Of a stretch of 49,908 nt of DNA, positions 9,021 to 17,465 are shown piece by piece; position 1 is the first letter of the stretch; each line of letters begins with the position of its first letter. The notes beneath the pieces were generated by a model, which was not told the origin of the DNA, did no database searches, and worked only from the letters and a program-made list of their open reading frames with translations. This DNA is from Deltaproteobacteria bacterium (lineage in GTDB: Bacteria > Myxococcota_A > UBA9160 > UBA4427), in contig PBFW01000007.1 of the NCBI GenBank assembly GCA_002719955.1, positions 325,168 to 375,075 of the forward strand, read 5' to 3'. Made by a program: the position numbers and the translations under genes.

Positions 9021-11186
9021 TCACAGCCGACGAGCAAGTTCGCTCGCTTCCCCGATCGCGCCGTCGAGATATCCGATGCCTCCTGCGTCGCCGATCAGAT
9101 GGGCCGCGGTTCCGGCTTCGAGTAGGCTCTCGTGTAACGTCGAGTTCGGCACGGTTCCGACGGCCAGGATCACGTTGTCAGCGCGAACCAATTCGACGCC
9201 TCGATCGGGATGTTGCGTCCGGACGGCATTCTCCTCGATTTCGAGAACCGATGTCGACGGAAGGCTACGGACGCCGAGTTTCTCAAGTTCGTGCATCGCT
9301 CGAAATCGACGTACAATCGCAAACTCTGCTCCGAGATTCGCGCCCTCTTCCAGGATTGTGACGTCACGGCTTCGCGCCGCAAGAAACTCTGCGAGTTCAA
9401 GACCGACCAGGCCGCCACCGACGATCACGACGCGCTTTCCAATGGGCATCCAGAGTCGACTCAGTTGCCGTACTCGTTTCGCATCGCTCGTCGCCCCGAT
9501 GATTGCGCCCGCTCCCATCATCGTTCGTTGCGACCAGGACAGTTTTTGCCGGACTTCGCTGATATTGTCGTCCTGCGTGATCAGAGTGCGCAGTTCGTCG
9601 CCGCTGAAAACATGATCTTGGTTGGCGCCGGGAATCGGGGGGATCTCTCTTCGAGCACCCGTCGCTACGACGATTTCGTCAGGCGCAAGCCGTGTCAATT
9701 CCGCAGGAGTTGCGGCTGTGCCGAGGCGAACGTCAACGTCGAGAGATTGCATCTCGTTCGCGAGATAGCGGACGAGTCTGCCGTTCGGCTCATAAGCGTA
9801 GGAAGCGAAGACTGCGGTACCCCCGAGGTTCTGTTCACGTTCGAATAGCGTCACGGTGTGGCCACGCAGCGTGGCGACCCGTGCGAACTCCATACCGGCA
9901 GGACCACCGCCAACGACTGCGATCTTCTTCGGCTCTTTCGTCGGAACGATGGCGTACTCGAACTCCCGCCCGGCCTCACGGTTTACAGCGCAGCGAATTC
10001 TGTCTCTAAAGAAGATCGAGCTGATGCACACGTAGCAGTAGATACACGGCCGCACGGCTTCGACCTGTCCCGAACCGAGTTTGTTTGCAAGTTCGGGTTC
10101 GGCGATGAGCTTTCGGCCCATGGAGATAAAGTCGACATCTCCATCGCGAATGAGCTTGTCGCCGACTTCGGGTTCGATTCGTCCGGGCACGATGACCGGG
10201 ATCGCCACCGCCTTCTTGATCGTCTTGGCAAAGTCGACGAAATGGCACGGCGTGTGTGTCGCATGTCCTTCGGTAACCCCCACCGCTCGAGCCGGATCGG
10301 CGTGTGCGCTCACGTGGATCGCGTCTGCGCCGGCTTCTGCGGCAAGTTGAGCGGTTCGCCTCGCCCCCTCGATTCGCGTTCCACCGTCGACGAAGAACTC
10401 GGTTGCGTCTAGACGACACCAAACTGGGAAATCAGCTCCAACGCGGTCCTTGATCGCCTCAATGACTTCGACGAGCAGTCGACTGCGGTTTTCGACGGAG
10501 CCGCCGTATTCGTCTGTGCGTCGGTTTCGATATGGGGAGATGAACGTCGAAATCAGATATCCATGACCGCCGTGGATTTCGACCGCGTCGATCCCGGCGC
10601 GGCTTGCGCGCGCGGCCGCATCGGCGAATAATCGAACGACATTCTGTATGTCGTCCCTTGTCGCCTCCCGATAAGCAACTCTCGCGCCTTCCTGCTGGTG
10701 TGGCGTTGCGATCCGTGTCTGTTCATCTTTCGTCAGATACGACCCCATGTCGCTCTCGCTCGGTTCGGGTTCCGAGGGCACTAACATAGGTCGTCCCGCG
10801 ATAATGTCGTTGACGGCGTTCGCGCCCGCGTGCTGAAGCTGGAGCGCCACCTTGCCACCGTGCGAGTGCACGCGATTTGCAAGCTCGGCGATGCCCGGAA
10901 TGAACCTGTCTTCAGAGATCGCCACGTTTGGTGCGTTGCCAGAGCCGACCGGCCACCCAATCGATACCGATCCGACAGTCACGAGCGCCGTGCCGCCCCT
11001 TGCTCGGGCTTCGAAATAGCTCTGAATCCGATCGCCGCATGCGCCGTCCGGCTCGCCCAGGTTCGACCCCATTGGGCACATGAAAATGCGATTCCGCAAT
11101 TCGAGATTGCCGATTCGGCCTGCTGATAAGAGATGAGGGAATGTCAGGGTGGGCACCGAGTCGACTCCGAGAATTGAAGGGTTCAT
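9021..11186 (-). CDS. FMN/FAD/Fe-S ene-reductase (2,4-dienoyl-CoA reductase / Old Yellow Enzyme family)
   Basis: A 721-residue three-domain enzyme. Residues 15-370 form the FMN-binding TIM barrel, with EIHGGHGYLISTFISP at 203-218 and RTDEYGGSVENRSRLL following. The 4Fe-4S segment has cysteines at about 381, 384, 387 and 399. The FAD domain begins with VVGGGPAGMEFA near 424, and a second nucleotide-binding site VIVGGGLVGLELAEF lies near 578. This architecture is that of 2,4-dienoyl-CoA reductase, trimethylamine dehydrogenase and bile-acid/steroid NADH:flavin oxidoreductases, which reduce C=C bonds next to carbonyls. The exact substrate is unknown. The gene stands alone. The Cys spacing (C-x2-C-x2-C) is one residue shorter between the second and third Cys than in E. 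coli dienoyl-CoA reductase as I recall it. Confidence 0.9.
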   Translation of the reverse strand: MNPSILGVDSVPTLTFPHLLSAGRIGNLELRNRIFMCPMGSNLGEPDGACGDRIQSYFEARARGGTALVTVGSVSIGWPVGSGNAPNVAISEDRFIPGIAELANRVHSHGGKVALQLQHAGANAVNDIIAGRPMLVPSEPEPSESDMGSYLTKDEQTRIATPHQQEGARVAYREATRDDIQNVVRLFADAAARASRAGIDAVEIHGGHGYLISTFISPYRNRRTDEYGGSVENRSRLLVEVIEAIKDRVGADFPVWCRLDATEFFVDGGTRIEGARRTAQLAAEAGADAIHVSAHADPARAVGVTEGHATHTPCHFVDFAKTIKKAVAIPVIVPGRIEPEVGDKLIRDGDVDFISMGRKLIAEPELANKLGSGQVEAVRPCIYCYVCISSIFFRDRIRCAVNREAGREFEYAIVPTKEPKKIAVVGGGPAGMEFARVATLRGHTVTLFEREQNLGGTAVFASYAYEPNGRLVRYLANEMQSLDVDVRLGTAATPAELTRLAPDEIVVATGARREIPPIPGANQDHVFSGDELRTLITQDDNISEVRQKLSWSQRTMMGAGAIIGATSDAKRVRQLSRLWMPIGKRVVIVGGGLVGLELAEFLAARSRDVTILEEGANLGAEFAIVRRFRAMHELEKLGVRSLPSTSVLEIEENAVRTQHPDRGVELVRADNVILAVGTVPNSTLHESLLEAGTAAHLIGDAGGIGYLDGAIGEASELARRL

Positions 11187-11235
11187 AGAACAAAGCGCAG
11201 TCCACGACGTTGTCTACTCGCATTCCGCGGTTTGA

Positions 11236-11466
11236 GGTGCTTCGCCGTCGACCTGCGGGGCTCATGATTCGTCCATGACTCGCACGGAGAATCCTCACGA
11301 GAGACGACGAGCAGGGTCCTCGCCGCTGGGGTTTCTTGCTCCGGGCATTGTCGAGCAAGTCGTGGCGGGGGCGCAGCCAGCAGACCTATCCGTCGAGGAC
11401 CTGATCAAACGAGTCGACCTGCCTATCTCGTGGGCAGATCAGCGGTCGGCGCTCGGGTTTCGATGA
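11236..11466 (+). pseudogene. C-terminal remnant of a serine recombinase
   Basis: The frame from 11236 to TGA 11464-11466 contains SSPLGFLAPGIVEQVVAGAQ, PADLSVEDLIKRVDLP and ISWADQRSALGFR. This matches the very end of phage-type serine recombinases, which usually close with LAPDIxxAIxxGxQPxxLTxxxL...LPxxWxxQRxxLGF. The resolvase catalytic domain and zinc-ribbon domain are missing, and the frame is stopped 40 codons upstream (TGA 11233-11235). An ATG at 11275 has no ribosome-binding site. It sits 265 bp from a tRNA-Ser, a common integration target, so it may be the scar of a lost element. Confidence 0.5.
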
Positions 11467-11730
11467 AGCCGTTGGTAAAACAGGCCACTGGCCGAGGCCA
11501 GGACACATAGAGCGGACGTCACATCCTCGCCCTGCGACAGACCGGATCCCTTCTCTCAACCGCCGAAATCGGCTCCGGAGATATCCCGCCTTGAATCGCC
11601 ATACATGGCTCGGCCGTCTCGGTCTCCGGTTGACTCCCGAATCGCCAACCCTCGGAAGTCAGCCCGGACACGCCGCGTGGCGCCGATCTCGGTTGAAGGA
11701 GCGAGACAGTCTCTGCAACAACAGACCAAA

Positions 11731-11818
11731 TGGCGGAGAGAGTGGGATTCGAACCCACGGTAGGTTGCCCTACACACGCTTTCCAAGCGTGCGCCTTCGA
11801 CCGCTCGGCCATCTCTCC
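11731..11818 (-). tRNA. tRNA-Ser (anticodon GGA)
   Basis: On the minus strand the acceptor stem GGAGAGA (11818-11812) pairs with TCTCTCC near 11741-11735, followed by discriminator G and an encoded CCA. The anticodon arm CACGC-TTGGAAA-GCGTG carries GGA. A long variable arm (GTAGG-GCAA-CCTAC) is diagnostic of the serine class, and the T arm GTGGG-TTCGAAT-CCCAC is perfect. It decodes UCC and UCU. A serine recombinase remnant lies on its left. Confidence 0.96.
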
Positions 11819-12141
11819 GGAAAATAAATGGGCCCCTGGATGCACGAACCGTCGCTCGACCTCGCGACGCGATCCAGCAACTCGGGGAGGCGCTCAGCAA
11901 TACGCTGGCGAAGCTAGCACAGACGCCCGAAATCAAGTCCAACCCCTTGCCACTGCTCATGAAAAGGCTGCCCACCGGCGAACCCGAGGCGTTCCGCGAG
12001 CGCGAGCGCCGGTAAATTCGTGGTGGGGCCGTCCACCAGCAAACCCGTCTCCGGACCGAAATCTGCAATCAACTAGGAAAATGCGCAGAATCCCGCGCGA
12101 TCGAACGGATGCCCGGCAACCGAGGGCTGACGAGACGGCTT
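11819..12141. other. Spacer upstream of tRNA-Ser
   Basis: About 320 bp between the tRNA and the end of the alcohol dehydrogenase gene. It should contain the tRNA promoter (reading leftwards) but I see no clear -35/-10 pair. No coding sequence is convincing here. Confidence 0.35.
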
Positions 12142-13236
12142 CTAGAACTCGAGGATCGCGCGGCCTTCGATCTCCCCCTTCTCGAGGGCGATGACCGCAT
12201 CGTTGATCTCGTCGAGCGAATAGCGGCGCGTCACCATCGAATCGAGATCGAGGTCGCCGCGGGCATACCACTCGAGATATAGGGGCACATCGCGCTCGGG
12301 CTTGCTCGTGCCTCCGATGCTGCCGGTCAAATGCTTCTCGTGGGCGAGCAGGTCGAGGGCCTCGACCGTCAGCGCCTCGCGAGGGATGCCGACCATGACA
12401 GCCGTACTGCGCTCGTCACTGCCGAGAACCTTGTTGCGTGCCGCAGGCAGGATCTGTCTCGCGGTCTCGGCGGCGCCGATGCAGTCGAAGGCGAAATCCA
12501 CCCCGGCGACGGGTTGACCCATCATGTCGACGCCACCCTTGACCGGCGTCAGCTCACGGATGCGTTCGACCGCGTCGACCTGAGAGGCATTGACCGTCTC
12601 CGTCGCGCCATGGCGCCGGGCGGTCGCGAGCTTCGCCTCGTCGAGATCGACCGCGATGATCGGGTTCGCCCCGACGACCTTGGCCGCGGCGATGGCGCAG
12701 AGCCCGACGCCGCCGGCACCAAAAATGGCCACGCTCTGACCCGCGCGAACGCCGGCCGTATTAAGGACGGCCCCCGATCCGGTCATCACGGCACAACCAA
12801 TAATGCAGGTCACATCGGTCCGCGCCCCGTCGGGAAGCTTCACGACATAGAGTTCATCGGCGATCGTGTGGTCCGCCCAGGTGAAGATCCCCTGACTCGC
12901 CGCCATCCGACCGTTCGCCTGCGTGAGGACAGCCGCTCCCGGCACGCGCGGCGGAGGTCCGATCGTTCTCGGGATCCAGGTCACCAGCACGCGGTCACCG
13001 GAGGCGACGTGATCGACCGCCGAGCCGATCGCGACGACCTCTCCCGTCGCTTCATGCCCGAGCACAATATCGCCCGTTCTCGGTCCATGCATCTCATGCA
13101 ATTGACTATGACAGACACCGCTCGAGAAGAGTTTCACTACCACCTGCTCGGGGGCGGGATCGGGGAGGGAGACCTCTTCGATCCGGATGGGTCCGGTTTC
13201 CTCGGGAACGACGGCGACGCGGGCAGGTGTAGGCAT
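12142..13236 (-). CDS. Zinc-dependent alcohol dehydrogenase (MDR superfamily)
   Basis: A 364-residue medium-chain dehydrogenase. Catalytic zinc ligands are visible: Cys42 in SSGVCHSQLHEM, His61-Glu62 in GHEATGEVV and Cys148 in IIGCAVMTGSGAV. The nucleotide site is AIFGAGGVGLCAI (173-178), with Asp in AVDLDEAKL indicating NAD(H). The four-cysteine structural-zinc loop found in class I/III enzymes is absent: residues 90-115 have no Cys. The family oxidises primary or secondary alcohols or formaldehyde-thiol adducts; the substrate here cannot be set. It is divergent from the UGSC selenoprotein operon (145 bp between starts), so the two may share a control region. Confidence 0.88.
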   Translation of the reverse strand: MPTPARVAVVPEETGPIRIEEVSLPDPAPEQVVVKLFSSGVCHSQLHEMHGPRTGDIVLGHEATGEVVAIGSAVDHVASGDRVLVTWIPRTIGPPPRVPGAAVLTQANGRMAASQGIFTWADHTIADELYVVKLPDGARTDVTCIIGCAVMTGSGAVLNTAGVRAGQSVAIFGAGGVGLCAIAAAKVVGANPIIAVDLDEAKLATARRHGATETVNASQVDAVERIRELTPVKGGVDMMGQPVAGVDFAFDCIGAAETARQILPAARNKVLGSDERSTAVMVGIPREALTVEALDLLAHEKHLTGSIGGTSKPERDVPLYLEWYARGDLDLDSMVTRRYSLDEINDAVIALEKGEIEGRAILEF

Positions 13237-13380
13237 GCGGCCGATTATAAGAGCGCCCTGCGCGCGTGGCGAGACCGCGAAAGGACCGCTCTCGCTTTGG
13301 ACCGCTTCCGAAAAGGCACTCGCGGGCGCCGTGGTCGATCGATCGAACTCTCAGTAGCATCGCGCCACGGAGGAGGAATC

Positions 13381-14859
13381 GTGGCGCGCGAGCTACTGGT
13401 CCTGGTGAAGCACGACTGCGATACCTGTGGCCTCGTTTTGCCGGCCCTCGATGCAGCGATCCTCGCCGGGGAGCGCATCCGAATCCTCTCGCAATCCACA
13501 CGTGCGGAGAGCGACGCCCTGACGACGCGCCTCGCGATTCGGGCGCTAGACCTCGACACCGAAGATGAAGTCTCCGAGCGCTTCGACCCGGAGGCGGTGC
13601 CGACACTGCTCTTGCTCGAGGGGGACGAGGAGCTCGATCGCGTCGAGGGCTTCGACCGCCTGCGCTACGAGGAGCTGGCTTCGGCCGCCGACATCCAGCT
13701 CGAGCTGGGCCATTTGCCGGCGAGCCGACCCGGCTGTGCGAGTCGCGCGCGCGATCCCGAAATCGACGCGCGATTGCGAGCCCGCCGCGCACGGCGTGAG
13801 GGCAAGATCCGGTCGCGCAGCGTCCGCGTCGGAGAAATCGAGGATATACACGAGACGCTCTACCGGCGCGGCTGGACCGACGGGCTACCGGTCGTGCCGC
13901 CCACGCCCGAACGGGTGGTCGCGATGCTCGACCACACCGGCCGGGATCCCCGCGAAGTCGTCGGCATCCTTCCCCCCTACGGCGGAGAGGCGAGCGTCGA
14001 AAAAGTGGCCATCAACGCCGTGATGGCGGGTTGTCCGGGGCCGGCGCTGCCGATCGTGCTCGCCGCCCTCGATGCCGTGTGCGAGGAGTCGTTCTCCTTG
14101 CAGGGCGTGATCGCAACCACCAATCCCATGGGTCCCCTCGTGATCGTGAGCGGCCCGCTGGCGGATCGCGTCGAGATGAACTCGGGGGGTAATTGTCTGG
14201 GCCAGGGCAACCGCGCCAACCTGGGCATCGGGCGCGCGCTGCAACTCACGTTGCGCAATGTCGGTGGCGGGCGGCCCGGACGCGATGATCGCGCCACGAT
14301 CGGCCAGATGGGCAAGGTCGGCGCCTGCTTTGCAGAGCGGATCGACGATTCGCCTTGGGAATCCTTGTCGACCGAGCGGGGGCTCGCGGCAGACGAGACC
14401 GGTGTCCACGTCTTCGCCGCCGAGGGGCCACGCGTCATCTCCGACGCGACGAGCCGAAGCGCGAGCAGTCTGGCGGCCAGCCTCGGCATGGTCGTCGACG
14501 CGATGGCCCATCCCAAGCTGCGCAACCAGCTCGCGCCGCTGCTGGTGCTGCCGCCCTCGATCGCGAAGGTCTTCGGTCGCGAGGGTTGGAGCAAGGCTCG
14601 CGTCAAGCAGGAGATCCTGGAGCGCTCGAAGCGTCCCATCGCGGACCTCCTGCCCGGCGCGCGCGGTTGCGAAGTCGGATGGGACGAAGAGCCGCCCGAC
14701 GACGATGGCAGTGGCGTGCCCAAGGTGGCAAGCCCCGACGAGATCGTGATCGTGCACGCGGGCGGGGAGGTCGGTTCGATGGCGATGGCGATGGCGTATT
14801 TTCCAAATCTCGAGCGCGGATCCCCACCGGTCCTGCGCCGTGCGGAGGATTGGCAATGA
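13381..14859 (+). CDS. Thioredoxin-like / UGSC-associated conserved protein
   Basis: A 492-residue protein with two parts. Residues 1-95 look like a thioredoxin fold: the strand LLVLVKH, a CDTC motif (Cys13, Cys16), then PEAVPTLLLLEGDEEL with the cis-Pro-like VPT. Residues about 150-490 form a conserved domain of unknown function with motifs WTDGLPVVPPTPERV, NAVMAGCPGPALPIVLAAL and MNSGGNCLGQGNRANLGIGR. I recall this second domain as commonly encoded next to UGSC proteins. The start is GTG at 13381, 5 nt after GGAGGAGGAA; the frame stays open for a further 1 kb upstream, antisense to the dehydrogenase, and that extension is rejected. The stop overlaps the next ATG by ATGA, so the two are translationally coupled. 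Inference: a redox partner or scaffold for the selenoprotein. Confidence 0.8.
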   Translation: MARELLVLVKHDCDTCGLVLPALDAAILAGERIRILSQSTRAESDALTTRLAIRALDLDTEDEVSERFDPEAVPTLLLLEGDEELDRVEGFDRLRYEELASAADIQLELGHLPASRPGCASRARDPEIDARLRARRARREGKIRSRSVRVGEIEDIHETLYRRGWTDGLPVVPPTPERVVAMLDHTGRDPREVVGILPPYGGEASVEKVAINAVMAGCPGPALPIVLAALDAVCEESFSLQGVIATTNPMGPLVIVSGPLADRVEMNSGGNCLGQGNRANLGIGRALQLTLRNVGGGRPGRDDRATIGQMGKVGACFAERIDDSPWESLSTERGLAADETGVHVFAAEGPRVISDATSRSASSLAASLGMVVDAMAHPKLRNQLAPLLVLPPSIAKVFGREGWSKARVKQEILERSKRPIADLLPGARGCEVGWDEEPPDDDGSGVPKVASPDEIVIVHAGGEVGSMAMAMAYFPNLERGSPPVLRRAEDWQ

Positions 14860-15386
14860 ACGAGTTCGAAATTCTGGATCCGACCTCGGAACAGGAACCG
14901 GAGGCCTGGGCGTTGAGTGCACCTCTGAATCGCCGGCGCGACACACGTTTCGGCTTGCTGGATATCAGCAAGCCGAGGGGCGATCTCTTTCTCGATGAGC
15001 TCGAGCGCCTAATGCGCGGGCGCGGGTACGAGGTGTCGCGCTTTCGAAAGCCTACGATGACACGCCCGGCCGCCGCCGAGATGGTGAGCGAGATCGCGCA
15101 GACCTGCGACGCCGCCGTCATCGCGCTCGCGGATTGAGGCAGCTGCGTGTCATGCGGTCTGCGTGACGTAACGAACCTCGAAGCCAGCGGTCGACCGACG
15201 GTCCTCATACACACCGATCTCTTCGGCGAGGGGGTGGCGATGCAGGCAGAGCGGCTGGGGCAACCGGCGATGCGGCGCGCCACCCTCCCCCATCCAGTGC
15301 AGGACAAGACCGACGACGAGATCCGCGGCCTCGCCTCGCAAACCCTTCGACAGATCCTGTCGTCGCTGACGACCGATCCACAGTGA
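14856..15386 (+). CDS. UGSC-family selenoprotein (selenocysteine at codon 94, TGA 15135-15137)
   Basis: A 176-residue protein if TGA at 15135-15137 is read as selenocysteine. Before it the frame runs MNEFEILDPTSEQEPEAW to DAAVIALAD; after it the same frame continues GSCVSCGLRDVTNLEASGR, TVLIHTDLFGEGVAMQ and QDKTDDEIRGLASQTL to a TGA at 15384. The motif Sec94-Gly-Ser-Cys97 defines the UGSC family, first noted as a selenoprotein family in marine metagenomes. Both halves belong to one family, and a SECIS-like hairpin follows (15147-15169). The UxxC arrangement suggests a thiol/selenol redox centre; the substrate is unknown. The ATG overlaps the stop of the thioredoxin-like gene. Standard gene callers would split this into a 93-residue ORF and a GTG-started fragment, or miss it. 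Confidence 0.9.
15147..15169 (+). promoter_or_regulatory. Bacterial SECIS element of the UGSC selenoprotein gene
   Basis: GUGUCAUGC (15147-15155) pairs with GCGUGACGU (15161-15169) in nine uninterrupted pairs, three of them G-U, closing a five-base loop GGUCU. The loop starts 18 nt after the UGA. In E. coli fdhF, as I remember it, the same GGUCU loop sits 18 nt after its UGA and is the SelB-binding determinant. The agreement in loop, spacing and stem length makes selenocysteine insertion the best reading of the upstream UGA. Confidence 0.82.
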
Positions 15387-15408
15387 GTCGGGCCGATAGA
15401 GCCTTCGA

Positions 15409-15666
15409 CTAACTCACCTCTTCCGCCTCGAGACGCTCTTTGATGGGCGTCCAATGGAAGAGTCCGTAGATCAGGGTCTGCACGAAATGATGGCCCATCG
15501 AACCACCGGCGCGCTGGAATAGCGAGCGATAGATGATGAACTCGACGATATGTGCAACGAGAGTCAACCCGAAGGCCCATCGACCGACCGTCTCGATCCA
15601 TCCGCTTCCAAGGAGCATCGCGGCAAGCGACCCGATCCAGATGATCCATACGCTTTGTTTTTGCAT
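15409..15666 (-). CDS. Small integral membrane protein (possibly DUF1145-like)
   Basis: An 85-residue protein, MQKQSVWIIWIGSLAAMLLG at the start, with about two transmembrane segments (residues 5-22 and 30-47) and a C-terminal HHFVQTLIYGLFHWTPIKE. The ending resembles the DUF1145 / YhhL-type small membrane proteins, but this is a weak match from memory. The ATG at 15666 is the only methionine before the first helix; no clear ribosome-binding site precedes it and the frame is open upstream. Convergent with the selenoprotein gene. Function unknown. Confidence 0.6.
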   Translation of the reverse strand: MQKQSVWIIWIGSLAAMLLGSGWIETVGRWAFGLTLVAHIVEFIIYRSLFQRAGGSMGHHFVQTLIYGLFHWTPIKERLEAEEVS

Positions 15667-16265
15667 AGAAGAGGAGATAGCGTCTGACGCGATCGGGCGC
15701 TCGTGGGGTTTCCCCGGGAGCGCTCGCCCTGCAGCCCAACAGAATTGGAGCGAATACATCGATCCCATGCGCCCCGACAGGCGGCCCCCTGGAATCGAGG
15801 ACTGAATAGCAGGCGGTCGAGCCCGGAGGCGACCCGGCATTGGGGAACGCTCATCCATCCCCGAGTCAAAGCATCCCCTCCAGCGCTCTGAGAACCCAGC
15901 CCGGCTGTACCGGACCGGGCCGATCTGCCCCGATCCATAAAGACGCGGCCTGGCGGGGAACCTCATCGGTCCAGACCGAAAGCGGGGAGCCTGTCCGGCT
16001 TCGAGCCAGTCAGAAATCGAAGCGCAAGGGCCTTCCTCAGTCCGAGTTCAGGCCCGCGACACTCGAAGAAATGGGCCGAAATTGCAGATTCAGTACTCGC
16101 CCGGGAAGCTGTCATCGCGCATGATCTTGATCGGCCTCCTTTTGGCACACCATGGAAACGAGCGCATGATGTTTGCGCGTGGTTGAATGCATCGAAAGCA
16201 ACCGCGCGGCTCCGGGGATGAAACGAAAACGAAGATCCTCTACAAGGATCTCTGAGGGGTACAAG
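15667..16265. other. Stretch without a recognisable gene
   Basis: About 600 bp between two divergent genes. It probably contains promoters for both. Open frames extend into it from both sides but have no supporting start. Nothing else seen. Confidence 0.35.
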
Positions 16266-17078
16266 ATGAAGAATGCATTGGGCTACGAAGGAAAGACGGT
16301 CGTCCTCACGGGAGCCGCCTCGGGCATGGGTGCTTCGGCGGCGCACCTGCTCGTGGATCTCGGCGCCGAGGTCCATGCGCTCGATATCGGCGACGTCACA
16401 GCCCCCGTACATCGCTCCATACGAACCGACATGAAGAACCGCGCCTCGGTCGATGCGGCGATCGCGGAGCTGCCGGCTGAGATCGATGTCCTCTTCAACT
16501 GCGCCGGCGTCCCGCATCCACCGGCCTCGGCCCTCGATACGATGATGATCAACTTCGTCGGGCTGCGGCATCTCACGGACGCCCTCATCCCGCGCCTTCG
16601 TGAAGGCGGCTCCATCGCGTCGATCGCCTCGACGGCGGGCATGGCGTGGAAGAGCAACCTCGAGACCGTACAGAGCTTCCTCGCCCTCGAAACCTTCGAA
16701 GCGGCCGCAGCCTGGCTCGCGGACGCGCCAGATCTCAAAGCCGACCCCTATGGCTTCTCGAAGCAATGCATCATCGTCTACACCCAGACCCTGGCGGGCG
16801 AGCTCGCGCGGCGCGGGGTCCGCATCAACTGCATCAGCCCCTCCCCGACCGCAAGCGACTTCATGTCGAAACTGACCAAGGAGATCCCCGAAGAGGCGAT
16901 CACGCCCTTCTTCCCATCGAATGGCCGCTTCGCCGAGCCGGAGGAGATGGGGCGCGCCCTCGTGATGCTGGGCAGCGATCTCGCCTGTTTCGTCTCCGGT
17001 GTGAATCTTCCGGTCGACTTCGGCTATTGCGCGGAGGTGGCGATGGGGCAGCGTGACAACCTGATGAATATCACGTAG
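16266..17078 (+). CDS. SDR oxidoreductase (3-alpha-hydroxysteroid dehydrogenase / coniferyl-alcohol dehydrogenase type)
   Basis: A 270-residue SDR. Cofactor motif VVLTGAASGMGASAAHLL, Asp37-like residue in VHALDIGD, NCAGVPHPP for NNAG, catalytic SIASTAGMAW and YGFSKQCIIVYTQTL. The long insertion between the Ser and Tyr motifs (FLALETFEAAAAWLADAP) and the SPSPTASDFM region are typical of the Comamonas 3-alpha-HSD/carbonyl reductase and coniferyl-alcohol dehydrogenase branch. NAD-dependent oxidation of a ring or side-chain alcohol is likely. The ATG at 16266 follows GAGGGG by 7 nt; an in-frame start 93 nt upstream has no support. Confidence 0.88.
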   Translation: MKNALGYEGKTVVLTGAASGMGASAAHLLVDLGAEVHALDIGDVTAPVHRSIRTDMKNRASVDAAIAELPAEIDVLFNCAGVPHPPASALDTMMINFVGLRHLTDALIPRLREGGSIASIASTAGMAWKSNLETVQSFLALETFEAAAAWLADAPDLKADPYGFSKQCIIVYTQTLAGELARRGVRINCISPSPTASDFMSKLTKEIPEEAITPFFPSNGRFAEPEEMGRALVMLGSDLACFVSGVNLPVDFGYCAEVAMGQRDNLMNIT

Positions 17079-17182
17079 GGCGAGTAGCGCGAGCATCTCC
17101 TCTGCGGTCAGAGGCCCCCCAGCGAACACGAATTCCCATTATTTTTCGTGAGGTCGAGGCCCGCCATCGAAGAGCGGCGGAC

Positions 17183-17434
17183 TCAGCGCTTCACGGTGAA
17201 GCCCGCTGCTTTGCGATCCCACGTCGTATCGGTCACACCGCGATTTCGGATCTCGAACTTTCGTACACGGCCCGAGGGCGTCCGAGGTAACTCGTCGACG
17301 AACTCGATATACCGAGGCACGAAGAAATAGGGAGCGTTCTCGTTGACGAAGGTCGCGAGCGCCCCGGGCAGGAGTTCCTGATCGGGCATCAGGACGACTT
17401 CGACCTTGATTTCACTTTCCGACTCGAGCTGATC
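17183..17434 (-). pseudogene. 3' fragment of an acyl-CoA synthetase (AMP-binding)
   Basis: The frame encodes ESESEIKVEVVLMPDQEL, LPGALATFVNENAPYFFVP, RYIEFVDELPRTPSGRVRK and WDRKAAGFTVKR, the C-terminal AMP-binding subdomain of crotonobetaine/carnitine-CoA-ligase-like enzymes, stopping at 17183-17185. All upstream motifs (P-loop, GxTGD) are absent, and the upstream sequence is the LLM gene in another frame. It is an about 80-codon remnant fused to the end of the neighbour. In this subfamily the end usually reads TWDREAAGYxVKR, so the C terminus itself is original. Confidence 0.6.
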
Positions 17435-17465
17435 CGAACGGACACCACCGAGGGGCTCGTTGCCT

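Noticed and set aside
9021..11186. Loss of the iron-sulfur cluster because of the altered Cys spacing
   Set aside because: All four cysteines are present and I recall related reductases with a similar CIYCYxC pattern, so a cluster is still likely.
12331..14859. Reading the thioredoxin-like gene as an 842-residue protein
   Set aside because: The extra 1 kb is antisense to the alcohol dehydrogenase and has no family resemblance, while GTG 13381 has a strong GGAGGAGGAA just upstream.
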